Origin: Antarctobacter heliothermus
GTDB lineage: Bacteria; Pseudomonadota; Alphaproteobacteria; Rhodobacterales; Rhodobacteraceae
Length of the DNA: 64,000 nucleotides
Reading direction: 5' to 3'
Assembly (NCBI RefSeq): GCF_002237555.1
Contig: NZ_CP022541.1
Span: 124,001-188,000, forward strand
The notes beneath the pieces were generated by a model, which was not told the DNA's origin, did no database searches, and was given only the letters and a program-made list of their open reading frames with translations. The first letter of the stretch is position 1, and every line of letters begins with the position of its first letter. Position numbers and translations under genes: made by a program. Shown piece by piece: positions 49,780 to 59,019 of the stretch.

Positions 49780-51107
49780 TCTGCGGCCTCTGGCAGGTAG
49801 GCGGCACCGCCGTAAGGCACGTTTATGCCGCCATAACGGCGCACGCGCACGTTGCACTGTTCGGCGTGACCGACAAAGCCCTCTAGCAGGCACAGCCGCG
49901 ACCCATAGGCACCGATCCGGGCGGCGGCCGCATCTGTCGTGACCTTCTGATAGCTGTGGGTTTTCAGGTATTTGCCAACCCAAAGCCCGCCAGTGTAGCG
50001 ACCGGCCTTTTTGGTCGGCAGGGTGTGGTTGGTGCCGATTACCTTGTCGCCATTGGCGACGTTTGTCCGCGGCCCAAGGAACAGCGCGCCGTAGCAGGTC
50101 ATGTTCTCCAGGAACCAGTCGTCACGATCGGTCATGACCTGCACATGCTCGGACGCGATATCATCCGCCACTTTCAGCATCTCGTCATAGGTGTCGCAAA
50201 CAATCACCTCGCCATAGTCTTCCCAGCTGACCTTGGCCGTGTTGGCGGTGGGCAGGATGGTCAGCAGGCGGTCAATCTCGGCCAGTGTTTCCTTTGCCAG
50301 CTTTTCCGAATTGGTCAGCAATACGCAGGGGCTGTTGTAGCCATGCTCGGCTTGCCCCAGCAGATCGGTGGCGCAGAGTTCGGCATCGGCGGCGGTTTCA
50401 TCCGCGATCACCATGGTTTCGGTCGGACCGGCGAACAAGTCGATCCCGACGCGGCCAAACAACTGGCGCTTGGCCTCGGCGACAAAGGCGTTGCCCGGGC
50501 CAACCAGCAGATGAACCGGCGCGATGCTTTCAGTGCCGATGGCCATTGCGCCCACTGCCTGAATACCGCCCAGCACATAAATCTCATCCGCGCCGCCCAG
50601 ATGCATGGCCGCGATCACGCCGGGGTTCGGCTCACCGTTGAAGGGGGGTGTGCAGGCGACGATACGCGGCACGCCGGCGACCTTCGCCGTCAGCACCGAC
50701 ATATGCGCCGAGGCCACCATCGGGAATTTGCCGCCGGGCACATAACAACCCACGGATTGTACCGGGATGTTCTTATGCCCAAGGATCACGCCGGGCATGG
50801 TTTCCACTTCGATATCCAGCATCGAATCCCGCTGTGCCTGGGCAAAGTTGCGGACTTGCTCTTGGGCGAACTTGATGTCGGCCAGATCCTGCGGGCTGAC
50901 CTTGGCTATGATCGCTGTGATCTCATCCGCGCTAAGGCGGTACGTCTCGCGGTCGTATTTGTCGAACTTCACCGCCAGATCATGCACCGCAGCATCGCCC
51001 CGGTTTTCGATCTCTTTCAGAGTCGAGGCCACGACAGCGGCGGTTTTGGCGTCGTCTTCGGCGCGGTCCGCTTCGGGCTTACCACGTTTGAGATAGGTAA
51101 TGGTCAT
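49776..51107 (-). CDS. Histidinol dehydrogenase-like NAD-dependent alcohol dehydrogenase (HpsN type)
   Basis: The 443-residue HisD-family protein has [53 protein letters not shown] and [13 protein letters not shown], so the catalytic Glu/His and zinc-binding regions look intact. No other histidine-biosynthesis gene is nearby and the gene follows a TRAP transporter. This makes an HpsN-like role (four-electron oxidation of a diol or amino alcohol to an acid) more likely than histidine synthesis. GAGAGGAG precedes the ATG. A GC hairpin separates it from the permease gene. Confidence 0.88.
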   Translation of the reverse strand: MTITYLKRGKPEADRAEDDAKTAAVVASTLKEIENRGDAAVHDLAVKFDKYDRETYRLSADEITAIIAKVSPQDLADIKFAQEQVRNFAQAQRDSMLDIEVETMPGVILGHKNIPVQSVGCYVPGGKFPMVASAHMSVLTAKVAGVPRIVACTPPFNGEPNPGVIAAMHLGGADEIYVLGGIQAVGAMAIGTESIAPVHLLVGPGNAFVAEAKRQLFGRVGIDLFAGPTETMVIADETAADAELCATDLLGQAEHGYNSPCVLLTNSEKLAKETLAEIDRLLTILPTANTAKVSWEDYGEVIVCDTYDEMLKVADDIASEHVQVMTDRDDWFLENMTCYGALFLGPRTNVANGDKVIGTNHTLPTKKAGRYTGGLWVGKYLKTHSYQKVTTDAAAARIGAYGSRLCLLEGFVGHAEQCNVRVRRYGGINVPYGGAAYLPEAAE

Positions 51108-51150
51108 GGGAAATCTCCTCTCTGGTCATACTGGAGCATGTCTGTCTTTT

Positions 51151-51176
51151 GCGCGGCCCAGCGTCGGGGGCCGCGC
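51151..51176. other. Intercistronic GC hairpin
   Basis: Perfect 9-bp stem (GCGCGGCCC 51151-51159, GGGCCGCGC 51168-51176) with an 8-nt loop between the TRAP permease and the HDH-like gene. It is not followed by a T-run on the minus strand. Confidence 0.55.
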
Positions 51177-51203
51177 GATATGTCACCTGCGCAGAAAGGC
51201 GCA

Positions 51204-53108
51204 TCAGGCCGGTTGCGGGTTGGCGGCAGCATGGGCGTCGGTCGCCTGCCGCGACAGCAGAACAAGCCCGCCGAACACCCCGGCGGCGGCCAAAGTGGCC
51301 CACCACGGCGGCATCAGCGCCAGCACAATCGGCACCACCCACAGCACGCGGGTCAGGCTGCCCCATGGCAGGCGCGCCCCGCCCAATAGGTGCGCAACAC
51401 CCAGCGCAAAGATCGCACCGGACAGAACCGCGCGGGCGATGCCCTCATACCCGCCGCCGCCCAACATGCCCGGATAGGCAAGGAACAGCATCGGCAAGGC
51501 ATAGGCCGTTGCCCCCAACCGCAGCGTTTGCAGGGCGACCTTCATCCAAGGGGCTTGGGCGATGGTGGCGGCCACAAACACCCCAAGGCAAACAGGCGGC
51601 GTGATCACTGAAAGCGCGGCGTAATACAGCACGAACATATGCACCACCAAGGGGTCGATCCCTTGCTGGATCAGTGCAGGTGCAAACACCGCCGCGACCA
51701 TCACATAGGCCGCCGAGGTCGGCAGACCCATGCCCGCGATCAAACAGACCACCGCCATCAGCCCGGCAATCAGCCAGATCTCACCTTGTCCAATGGCCAG
51801 CACAGCCGAGGTCACAGCCACGCCCAACCCGGTCAGGTTGATCATCGCCACAAAGACCTGCGCACCAACCAGCAGGATACCGACGATCACGACACCTTTG
51901 CCGCCCGCCTCCAGCGCCCGCAGAATGATGCCAAACACGGCGCGCGGGTCTTCGCCATTGGCGATGCGCGCAACCAACACGGCGGTCAGCATGGCGATCA
52001 TGCCATAGCAGGCGGTCAGCTCGACCGAGTTGCCGTTGACCACACCAAAGGCCAGCCCGCCCAATCCTGCCACGATAGGCGCAAGGCGGGTAAAGCTCAT
52101 CGCGCCGCGCCAATCCGGCAAATCGCCGGCACTGACCGCGCGAAAGCTTTGCCGGCGGGCGATCACATGCACGGTGGAATAGATGCCAAGGTAGAACAGC
52201 AGCGCCGGAACCACGCCCGCCAAGGCGATGGACCAATAGTTCAGCCCCACCAGTTCCGCCATGACAAAGGCCGCCGTGCCCATGATCGGCGGGGCCAACT
52301 GGCCGCCCGTCGAGGCAATCGCCTCTACCGCGCCGGCATAGGCGGGCGGGTATTTCAGCCGCTTCATCAGCGGAATGGTAAAGTTGCCCGTCGTCGCCAC
52401 ATTGGCCACGGTCGAGCCGTTGATTGCCCCGAAAAAGCCCGAGGCAAAGGTCGCGATCTTTGCCGCGCCACCCGGACGGGATCCCCCCAGGCGCGCCGAC
52501 AGGTCAAAGAATGTCTCACCCGCGCCGGTGTGCAGCAGGATCGCACCGAACAACACAAAGGCCGCCAGCGTGGTCGAGGCCACATTGACCAGCATCCCCC
52601 ACAGCCCGCGATCCGATAGGAAGATGATCTCTGTCAGATAGCCCGCGTCAAACCCGCGATGGCCGAATTGACCGGGGATCAGATAGCCAAAAAAAGCATA
52701 GGCCACGGCCATCAGAACGATCATCGGAAAAACCCAGTTCGACGTCCGCCGCGCCAGTTCCAGCACGCACAGCAAGGTTCCGAACCCCATCACCATATCC
52801 CGTGGCGTGGCCCAGGGCAGATCGTTCATGATGGTTTCGAAATTGCCGATGATATAGACGCCCGACACGGTCACAATCGCCACAATGGCGGCGTCGATTG
52901 CCATGCCCAGTGGGCGCAAGCGGCTACCGCCGAACAGCGGATGCATCAGCACGGCCAGAGCCGTGATGGTCATCACAAACAGCGACCGCTGGACCAGCGA
53001 TTCAAAGGGGCCGTTGAAAGAGGTGTAGAACACAAAACCGCCCAGCGTGACGGCAAGTACCGCAATCGCCGCCTGACGAACTTTCGTGAGAAATGGGACA
53101 GAGGTCAT
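51204..53108 (-). CDS. TRAP transporter fused permease (4TM/12TM type)
   Basis: The 634-residue inner-membrane protein combines the small (DctQ-like) and large (DctM-like) TRAP subunits in one chain, as is usual with TAXI-type binding proteins. It has about 16-18 hydrophobic segments. GAAKIATFASGFFGAINGSTVANVATTGNFTIP and GMGLPTSAAYVMVAA carry the DctM signature regions. Uptake would be driven by a sodium or proton gradient. It lies 74 bp after the binding-protein gene, with a hairpin between. Confidence 0.94.
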   Translation of the reverse strand: MTSVPFLTKVRQAAIAVLAVTLGGFVFYTSFNGPFESLVQRSLFVMTITALAVLMHPLFGGSRLRPLGMAIDAAIVAIVTVSGVYIIGNFETIMNDLPWATPRDMVMGFGTLLCVLELARRTSNWVFPMIVLMAVAYAFFGYLIPGQFGHRGFDAGYLTEIIFLSDRGLWGMLVNVASTTLAAFVLFGAILLHTGAGETFFDLSARLGGSRPGGAAKIATFASGFFGAINGSTVANVATTGNFTIPLMKRLKYPPAYAGAVEAIASTGGQLAPPIMGTAAFVMAELVGLNYWSIALAGVVPALLFYLGIYSTVHVIARRQSFRAVSAGDLPDWRGAMSFTRLAPIVAGLGGLAFGVVNGNSVELTACYGMIAMLTAVLVARIANGEDPRAVFGIILRALEAGGKGVVIVGILLVGAQVFVAMINLTGLGVAVTSAVLAIGQGEIWLIAGLMAVVCLIAGMGLPTSAAYVMVAAVFAPALIQQGIDPLVVHMFVLYYAALSVITPPVCLGVFVAATIAQAPWMKVALQTLRLGATAYALPMLFLAYPGMLGGGGYEGIARAVLSGAIFALGVAHLLGGARLPWGSLTRVLWVVPIVLALMPPWWATLAAAGVFGGLVLLSRQATDAHAAANPQPA

Positions 53109-53141
53109 CTCGGCACCTTTGCGCTAGAGACAGTGTAAACA

Positions 53142-53160
53142 GGGCGGCACGGAGCCGCCC
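53142..53160. other. Intercistronic hairpin between TAXI binding protein and permease
   Basis: GGGCGGC (53142-53148) and GCCGCCC (53154-53160) with a 5-nt loop. A hairpin here commonly keeps the binding-protein transcript more abundant than the permease transcript. Confidence 0.55.
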
Positions 53161-53182
53161 CATCTGCATCAGGTCCGATTGA

Positions 53183-54151
53183 TTACTTGAGGCGGTCCGG
53201 CACGGTCAGGCCGATTTCCTCGTAATACCGGATCGCGCCGGGGTGCAGCGGGCTGGTCGCGTATTGCAGCGTCAGCTCGGGCAGGTTCTGGCCCTTGACC
53301 GACGGGAATGCCGCTTCTTGCTCGGCCATGTTTTCCATGACGGCCTTGGTGATGTCATAGGCGGTCTGATCGTCCATTTCGGGACGTGCGGACACACCAA
53401 TCATAAAGCCCCATACGGTATAGGCGTCAGAGTTTTCCATCTCGCCGCCCGGCATTTTGACGATTGACAGCTCTGGCAGCGTTTCGCGGATCTTTGCCTC
53501 TTGCTCGTCGCTGATGCCCAGAGCCTGCACCGGGGTAAAGGCCGCGATGTCGGTGGTCAGCGCGTCAAACGAAGTGCCAACGGCGCTTTTGACAAAACCG
53601 ACTGACCGGTTGTCCTTGATGGCATTTGCCAGTTCGCTGTTGGTGCCACGCATCCAGTCGGGCACGATGTCCAGCAGATCGAACACCTCTAGGGTCGTCG
53701 CCTCTGTCGAAGATCCGCGCATCCCCGGACCAAATTTCACGCCGTCCAGATCCGCAAGCGAGGTCACACCGGCATCGCGGCGTACCACCACGTTCTGCGG
53801 CGCCAGCGAATAGGCCCAAAGCAGTTTGGATTCGATCGGACGCCCGTCAAAGGATTTGACGCCATTGTAGGCGTGATACAGCGTCGATGTGGTGATCAGA
53901 CCAATGTCCAGCTGGTTGCGCGACATCCGTTTCAGGTTGTCGACTGTCGCACCGGTTTCCACAACCGACGCCTGATAGCCATCGGGATAGGCCCCGTTCA
54001 CGATTTTCGCCAACGAAGCAAAGTAAGCGTAGTGCGCGCTTTGCGAGTTTGTGGCGCCAAAGGCCAACCGGGTTTCGGCAGCGGCCGGAGCAGCAGCCGC
54101 CAGACCAGCAACCGTCAGCGCGACAGCAGAGAACATAGAATTCAATTTCAT
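53183..54151 (-). CDS. TAXI-family TRAP transporter solute-binding protein
   Basis: The 322-residue periplasmic protein has a Sec signal peptide (MKLNSMFSAVALTVAGLAAAAPAAA). The mature part begins with TRLAFGATNSQSAHYAYFASLAKIVN and has the TAXI hallmarks VVETGATVDNLKRMSRNQLDIGLI and FGPGMRGSSTEATTLEV. TAXI proteins bind organic acids such as glutamate, oxoglutarate or related anions. It is the first gene of the minus-strand operon with the permease, HDH-like, SDR, RraA and HpcH genes. A TGAAATTATTTCA palindrome lies about 100 bp upstream. Confidence 0.93.
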   Translation of the reverse strand: MKLNSMFSAVALTVAGLAAAAPAAAETRLAFGATNSQSAHYAYFASLAKIVNGAYPDGYQASVVETGATVDNLKRMSRNQLDIGLITTSTLYHAYNGVKSFDGRPIESKLLWAYSLAPQNVVVRRDAGVTSLADLDGVKFGPGMRGSSTEATTLEVFDLLDIVPDWMRGTNSELANAIKDNRSVGFVKSAVGTSFDALTTDIAAFTPVQALGISDEQEAKIRETLPELSIVKMPGGEMENSDAYTVWGFMIGVSARPEMDDQTAYDITKAVMENMAEQEAAFPSVKGQNLPELTLQYATSPLHPGAIRYYEEIGLTVPDRLK

Positions 54152-54248
54152 GTTGAACCTCCCAAAAACATGAACCGCCCATCATTCAGGCGTCTGACAC
54201 GGGAAAAGGCATAGAAAGTGGCGCGATTGCAACGACAGTCGTCAGCTA

Positions 54249-54261
54249 TGAAATTATTTCA
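54249..54261. promoter_or_regulatory. TGAAATTATTTCA palindrome upstream of the TAXI operon
   Basis: This perfect 13-bp inverted repeat about a central T starts directly after the LacI gene stop and lies 98-110 bp before the TAXI ATG. It is AT-rich in a GC-rich context. It is a candidate operator or promoter element. Confidence 0.45.
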
Positions 54262-55242
54262 CTAACCGCTCTCTCGTTCCTGCATTTCACCCTGCAAAAC
54301 ACGGATATCGCCGGTCTCGATAGAGGCATCGGCGTTGACGATAATGTCGACCGCCTGTTTCAGCATCCGTCGCAGCGGTTGGCGTATGGTGGTCAGCCGA
54401 TAGGATTCCCACGCGGCCATAGGGATGTCGTCAAACCCGATCACCGCGATGTCCTTTGGCACGGAAATGCCCTTGATCCGGGCGGCGTCCAGAACAGCGA
54501 TCGCCATGATATCATTGGCACAAAACACCGCGTCCGGCAGGGGCCGCTGCTCCAATAGCACTTGGCCCGCGCGGAACGCCTGCTGATAATCAAACCCGCC
54601 GTCAAACTGGCAACAGATGGACTGGCCTCCGTGCTCAAGTTGATCCTGAAATCCGCGCATCCGTTCAAGGTGGGTAGATGTGTCACTCCGCCCGCCAACA
54701 AAGGCGATGCGCTGACGACCGCCGGACAGAAACCGCGCCGCGATCTGCCGCGCGCCAGAGTAGTTGTCACAACAGACCGCCATCATGCTGCTGTCCGATT
54801 GAACACGGTTCAGCAACACCGCCGGCAGCCCCATTTCCCGGCAGGACCGGGCCAGCCGAGAGGTCATGGTGGAGCTGGCCAAAATCACGCCTTCTGTCCT
54901 GAAATCAAGCACTTGACGCATGATTGTGTCCACCTCATCAGCCGAGGTGACAACATGCACGATCGCCTTTAGTCCGCGTTCCGGCAGTTGTCGGATCAGC
55001 TCATCTATGGCGCTGGGGTAGAATGGATTGCGCAGCTCGCTGACCACCATGGCGATGGTGTTAGTCGATTGCTTGGACAGCACCTTGTCGACATTGCTGA
55101 TATAGCCCAGCCTGGCAGCGGCGGCGAAAATCGCCTTACGCTTTTCATCCGAAATCGGCGCATCCACCCGGTAGGCGCGCGACACGGCAGCGACGGAAAC
55201 CCCGGCAAGGGCGGCCACATCTTTGGCGGTGATTTTCTTCAT
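54262..55242 (-). CDS. LacI-family transcriptional regulator
   Basis: The 326-residue protein has an N-terminal LacI helix-turn-helix (ITAKDVAALAGVSVAAVSRAYR, about 4-25) with hinge VDKVLSKQSTNTIAMVV and a periplasmic-binding-protein-like effector domain (FCANDIMAIAVLDAARIKGISVP, AVIGFDDIPMAAWESYRLTTI). Immediately downstream on the same strand is the TAXI operon, which it probably controls. Upstream, on the other strand, is the ABC operon at 55473. Control of either or both is possible. Confidence 0.92.
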   Translation of the reverse strand: MKKITAKDVAALAGVSVAAVSRAYRVDAPISDEKRKAIFAAAARLGYISNVDKVLSKQSTNTIAMVVSELRNPFYPSAIDELIRQLPERGLKAIVHVVTSADEVDTIMRQVLDFRTEGVILASSTMTSRLARSCREMGLPAVLLNRVQSDSSMMAVCCDNYSGARQIAARFLSGGRQRIAFVGGRSDTSTHLERMRGFQDQLEHGGQSICCQFDGGFDYQQAFRAGQVLLEQRPLPDAVFCANDIMAIAVLDAARIKGISVPKDIAVIGFDDIPMAAWESYRLTTIRQPLRRMLKQAVDIIVNADASIETGDIRVLQGEMQERESG

Positions 55243-55412
55243 GAAGCGGACTTAACCACGTTGCTGCGGCGGATGAAACATTTTCAACGCCCTTGCCGTC
55301 CCTCGTGCGTTTTCCGCACCAGAACCGCCACTTCCACCTCATCATGAGCTCCCGCCAAATACCTCTGCGCCCGTCAACCAACTGTTACACGAATCTCCTA
55401 CCTACCGCTGCA

Positions 55413-55422
55413 CACACGTGTG
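55413..55422. promoter_or_regulatory. CACACGTGTG palindrome, candidate LacI-type operator
   Basis: A perfect 10-bp palindrome with the central CG pair typical of LacI-family operators, within GCACACACGTGTGCC. It is 51-60 bp upstream of the binding-protein start at 55473. The rest of 55243-55472 contains no gene. Confidence 0.5.
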
Positions 55423-55472
55423 CCCACTGCGATTGAATGCCTTGCTCGAAAACCTTGGAACGGGACTCTGAC

Positions 55473-56819
55473 ATGACCATCCTGCGTAAATTCCTGGCCA
55501 CCACCGCGCTTGTCTGCGCTGGCTCTGCCGCCCTGGCCGAAGACGTCACCATCACCGTTTGGGCCGGAGGATCAAACGAATCCGACAGCTACCGGCTTGA
55601 TGCGATCGAATTGGCCGCTGAAATGCTGATGCGCGAACGCGCCATCGAAGGCGAAGACCTGACCATCACCGTCGAAAAGAAACGCGATTTTGGCGGCTGG
55701 GACGATTTCAAACAGGCCGTGACACTGGCGGCCGAGGCCGGCACGGCGCCGAACATCGTCGTGACCTCGCACCTCGACATTGCGCCTTGGTCGCAGGCGG
55801 GCCTGATCGTCCCGGTAGAAGATTATCTTGATCTGGACGCATGGCCGCTGAACGACATCTACGACAACCTGATGGAAATCGCCGCCTTTGACGGCGTCCA
55901 GTGGGGCCTGCCGCAAGACGCCGAAAGCCGCCCGTTCTTTTTCTGGAAGGACACGATGAAGGGCATCGGCTACACCGATGAGCAAATCGCCGCTCTTCCC
56001 GCCATGGTCGAAGAAGGCGAATACACCCTGCAAAACGTGCTGGCAGACGCCAAAAAAGCCGTCGACATGGGTCTGGTCGAAGAAGGCTATGGCTTTTACC
56101 CGCGCGTGTCCAACGGCCCCGACTATGCACAGTTCTACCAGTCGTTTGGCGGCGTCCTGCAAGATCCCGACACCGGCAAGCTGGTGCTGGACAAGGCCGC
56201 AATGGAAGAAATGTACCAATTCTTTGTCGATGCGGTGGCGGCGGGCGTGACCCGCAAAAACCACATCGGCACCGACTGGGCGCAGTGGTATTCCGAAGTC
56301 GCCAACGGCAAGGCCGCGCTTTGGCATGGCGGCACATGGCACTATGCCCGCTACACCGGCCCCGAAGGCAACGAAGATTTCTTTGGCACCATCGAATTCT
56401 CGCTGATCCCGGCGGGCAACGAAAAGGGCCGCGCCAACACAATCACCCAACCGCTGGTGTATCTGATCACCGATCAGGCCGATGACGATCACGAAGACAT
56501 CGCCGCGCAACTGGTGAAAATCGCGTCCGAACCGCGCATGAACTCGCTTCACGCGATCCAGTCGGCGCATCTGGGCATCACGCACCAGCAGTCCAACATC
56601 GAACTCTATTCCAACAATCGTTGGGCATCCGAAGCCACAGACCGTCTGCTGGGCCACGCCAACGCCCAACCGAACCACGTTCAATATGGCGCCTTCTCCG
56701 AGGCGATGTGGAAAGGGCTAGAGGCCGCATGGACCGGCGTCAAAACCCCGGCAGAGGCCGTGGCCGAGCTTGAAGCAGAGCTGACAACCACCTTGGGTGA
56801 CGAACTGATCGTTCGCTAA
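55473..56819 (+). CDS. ABC transporter substrate-binding protein (family 1, sugar/polyol type)
   Basis: The 448-residue periplasmic protein has a Sec signal (MTILRKFLATTALVCAGSAALAE) followed by VTITVWAGGSNESDSYRLDAIELAAEML. Family 1 features include AGTAPNIVVTSHLDIAPWSQAGLIVPVEDYL and NGKAALWHGGTWHYARY. An upstream in-frame ATG at 55437 would spoil the signal peptide. It is the first gene of a seven-gene operon: two permeases, ATPase, phosphodiesterase, LacI regulator and phosphatase. These neighbours hint at a glycerophosphodiester or polyol-phosphate ligand; the ligand itself is unknown. Confidence 0.91.
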   Translation: MTILRKFLATTALVCAGSAALAEDVTITVWAGGSNESDSYRLDAIELAAEMLMRERAIEGEDLTITVEKKRDFGGWDDFKQAVTLAAEAGTAPNIVVTSHLDIAPWSQAGLIVPVEDYLDLDAWPLNDIYDNLMEIAAFDGVQWGLPQDAESRPFFFWKDTMKGIGYTDEQIAALPAMVEEGEYTLQNVLADAKKAVDMGLVEEGYGFYPRVSNGPDYAQFYQSFGGVLQDPDTGKLVLDKAAMEEMYQFFVDAVAAGVTRKNHIGTDWAQWYSEVANGKAALWHGGTWHYARYTGPEGNEDFFGTIEFSLIPAGNEKGRANTITQPLVYLITDQADDDHEDIAAQLVKIASEPRMNSLHAIQSAHLGITHQQSNIELYSNNRWASEATDRLLGHANAQPNHVQYGAFSEAMWKGLEAAWTGVKTPAEAVAELEAELTTTLGDELIVR

Positions 56820-56830
56820 TCCAATGATCC

Positions 56831-56861
56831 GGCAGGGGGCCACCCCACGCGGCCCCCTGCC
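56831..56861. other. Intercistronic GC hairpin after the binding-protein gene
   Basis: Perfect 11-bp stem (GGCAGGGGGCC 56831-56841, GGCCCCCTGCC 56851-56861) with a 9-nt loop, followed by CCACCTATTTT. It is a likely transcript-stabilising or attenuating element between the binding protein and the permeases. Confidence 0.65.
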
Positions 56862-56885
56862 CCACCTATTTTCGGAGTTCCCCAC

Positions 56886-58187
56886 ATGACACGCATGAAT
56901 TGGCTGGGGCTGGGCTTTCTTTCGCCCGCCCTGATCATGGTTGTCCTGTTCTTTCTGGCGCCCGTGGTCCTGACGGGCATTTTCGCCTTTACCAGCATGA
57001 GCACGGCCACCGGGATCACCGGCGGCGAATACGTTCTGACGTCCAGTTCGGTCCGGGCGATGCGCGACGCGGGTCTACCCAAGGAGACGGCGGATGCGCT
57101 GGAAAACGCGGGCTATGTGGTGGACGCCAAGGGGCTGACCGCGCTGGCGCGTGAATTTGACCAACCTACCGCAGATGAGCTTACCAAACTGCACGACGGC
57201 GCGCGGTTCTCCGAACGGCGCGACATGGAAAGCGCGCTCAAGGATCTGCGCGACAACCGCATCCGCAAAACCCGCGACCGCAAGGCCGCAGCCGACCTGT
57301 TCAAACGCTCTGTCCTGAACGAGCGGTTTGAGACGGAAGCCGAATTCCGCGCCACCCTGACAGAGGCAGGCGTCCCCCCCGCCGACTATGACCTGATCAC
57401 CAAACAGGCCTATTCCGGCTGGGTCTGGACCACCGACAATATCAAGCTGATGTTCTCGCTGTCGTCGTCTTGGCGCTATGCGGGCAATACCGCGATCTAT
57501 GTGCTGTTCACGTTGGCCTTTAACGTGGGATTTGGGCTTTTCCTTGCGATCTCAACCTTTTATCTGCCGCCCGCTCAGGCCGCAGGCTTTCGCGCGATCT
57601 GGTTCCTGCCGCGCATCCTGCCGCCGGTGCTGTATGTGCTGATGTGGAAATGGTTCACATGGGACACCGGGTTCATATCGACCGTCCTAGCCAATTTCGG
57701 CATCAGTCCGCGCAACTGGATGCTGGACACCGCCACCCATGCTTGGGTCTCTCTGGTGCTGATCAACGGCTTTGTCGGGGCGTCGATGGGGATGATCCTG
57801 TTTTCTTCGGCCATCCGGGCGATCCCGTCATCCATGCTATACGCGTCAGAGGTGGACGGCGCGAACCGCTGGCAGCAAGTGCGCTATATCATCCTGCCGC
57901 AACTGCGCTGGCCGATCCTGTTCACCACCTCGTATCAAACGCTGTCTCTGCTGACCTCGTTTGAATATATCCTCCTGGCCACCAACGGCGGGCCGGGCCG
58001 CTCGACCGAGGTATGGGCACTGGCCGCCTATCACACTGCGCTGAACAACTACGGCGGCAACCTGCAATACGGTCTGGGCGCAGCCTTTGCGCTGGTGCTG
58101 GTGGTGATCGGCATATTGGCCAGCCTGTTCTACCTGCGCCTGTTCAACTTCCGCACGCTTGTCGGCAAACCGCTGATCGAAGGATAA
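56886..58187 (+). CDS. ABC transporter permease (MalF-like) with a large insert after the first helix
   Basis: The 433-residue membrane protein is about 130 residues longer than the usual MalF-type permease of this family. Helix 1 lies near residues 10-35. Residues about 48-178 form a hydrophilic, charged insert (ADALENAGYVVDAKGLTALA, SERRDMESALKDLRDNRIRK) before TTDNIKLMFSLSSSWRYAGNTAIYV and the remaining helices. The EAA loop is YASEVDGANRWQQVRYIILPQL. An insert at this place is periplasmic in MalF, where it contacts the binding protein. The ATG at 56886 follows a weak ribosome site. Confidence 0.9.
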   Translation: MTRMNWLGLGFLSPALIMVVLFFLAPVVLTGIFAFTSMSTATGITGGEYVLTSSSVRAMRDAGLPKETADALENAGYVVDAKGLTALAREFDQPTADELTKLHDGARFSERRDMESALKDLRDNRIRKTRDRKAAADLFKRSVLNERFETEAEFRATLTEAGVPPADYDLITKQAYSGWVWTTDNIKLMFSLSSSWRYAGNTAIYVLFTLAFNVGFGLFLAISTFYLPPAQAAGFRAIWFLPRILPPVLYVLMWKWFTWDTGFISTVLANFGISPRNWMLDTATHAWVSLVLINGFVGASMGMILFSSAIRAIPSSMLYASEVDGANRWQQVRYIILPQLRWPILFTTSYQTLSLLTSFEYILLATNGGPGRSTEVWALAAYHTALNNYGGNLQYGLGAAFALVLVVIGILASLFYLRLFNFRTLVGKPLIEG

Positions 58188-58191
58188 CCAG

Positions 58192-59019
58192 ATGCGACAC
58201 AACTTCAGGAACTGGCCCGTTCTGGTGGTGCTGGCGCTCTTTTCGCTGCCGCTGGTGATCATGTTCACCTTTCAATTGATCGACAGCTTTACCGTCAAGG
58301 CCCCCGGAGCGCTCCTCCCCGAAAGCTTTACCCTGCACCACTTTCGTTTCATGTGGGAACGGCTGGACACAGGCCGCGCGGGCATCTGGCAGGTGACGCT
58401 GAACACCTTCATCTTTGCCACTACAACGGCGACGGTGGTCACGCTGGTGTCCCTGACCGCGGGCTATGCTCTGTCGCGGCTGAATCTGCCGGCGCGCGGG
58501 TTCTTTCTGGCCGGTTTGATCGTCCTGCACGCCTTTCCAACCGTTACCTTGATCATCGCGATCTTTCTGATCCTGCAAATGCTGGGTCTGTACGACACGC
58601 TGATCGGGGTCATCATCGTCAAAACGGCGCTGGAGCTACCCTTTGGCATCTGGATCATGAAAGGGTTCTACGACACCGTCCCGTGGGAGATCGAGATGGC
58701 CGGCGTGCAGGACGGTGCCAGCCGGTTCCGTGTCTGGTGGCAGTTGGTTCTGCCACAGGTGCAGCCGGGAATGATGGCAATCCTGATCTTTTCTTTCCTG
58801 TCCGGCTGGTCGGAATTTGTGCTGCCGTTGGTGATTGCCCCCGGTTCCAACGCGCAGGTTCTGGCGACCTATATGCAGGCGCTGATCCAAGACGACACCA
58901 AGGCCGACTTTGATCTCTTCAAGGCGGTGGGCCTGTTCTACGCCTTGCCCGTCGTGGTCATCTATCTGGTCTTCCAAAACAAACTCATGAACATTTATGG
59001 CGGAGGTTCGAAAGGCTGA
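58192..59019 (+). CDS. ABC transporter permease (MalG-like)
   Basis: The 275-residue membrane protein has six predicted helices, a first helix near 10-30, and HHFRFMWERLDTGRAGIWQVTLNT before helix 2. The EAA loop is VPWEIEMAGVQDGASRFRVWWQLVLPQV and FLSGWSEFVLPLVI follows. It lies 4 bp after the MalF-like gene and overlaps the ATPase gene by 1 bp (TGATG), so all three are translationally linked. Confidence 0.93.
   Translation: MRHNFRNWPVLVVLALFSLPLVIMFTFQLIDSFTVKAPGALLPESFTLHHFRFMWERLDTGRAGIWQVTLNTFIFATTTATVVTLVSLTAGYALSRLNLPARGFFLAGLIVLHAFPTVTLIIAIFLILQMLGLYDTLIGVIIVKTALELPFGIWIMKGFYDTVPWEIEMAGVQDGASRFRVWWQLVLPQVQPGMMAILIFSFLSGWSEFVLPLVIAPGSNAQVLATYMQALIQDDTKADFDLFKAVGLFYALPVVVIYLVFQNKLMNIYGGGSKG

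Noticed and set aside
49780..49983. N-terminal extension of the SDR at 49024
   Set aside because: It is an alternative frame of the HDH-like gene; the 4-bp ATGA overlap supports the start at 49779.
49776..51107. HDH-like gene as hisD of histidine biosynthesis
   Set aside because: No other his gene is present and it is co-transcribed with a TRAP transporter and catabolic enzymes.
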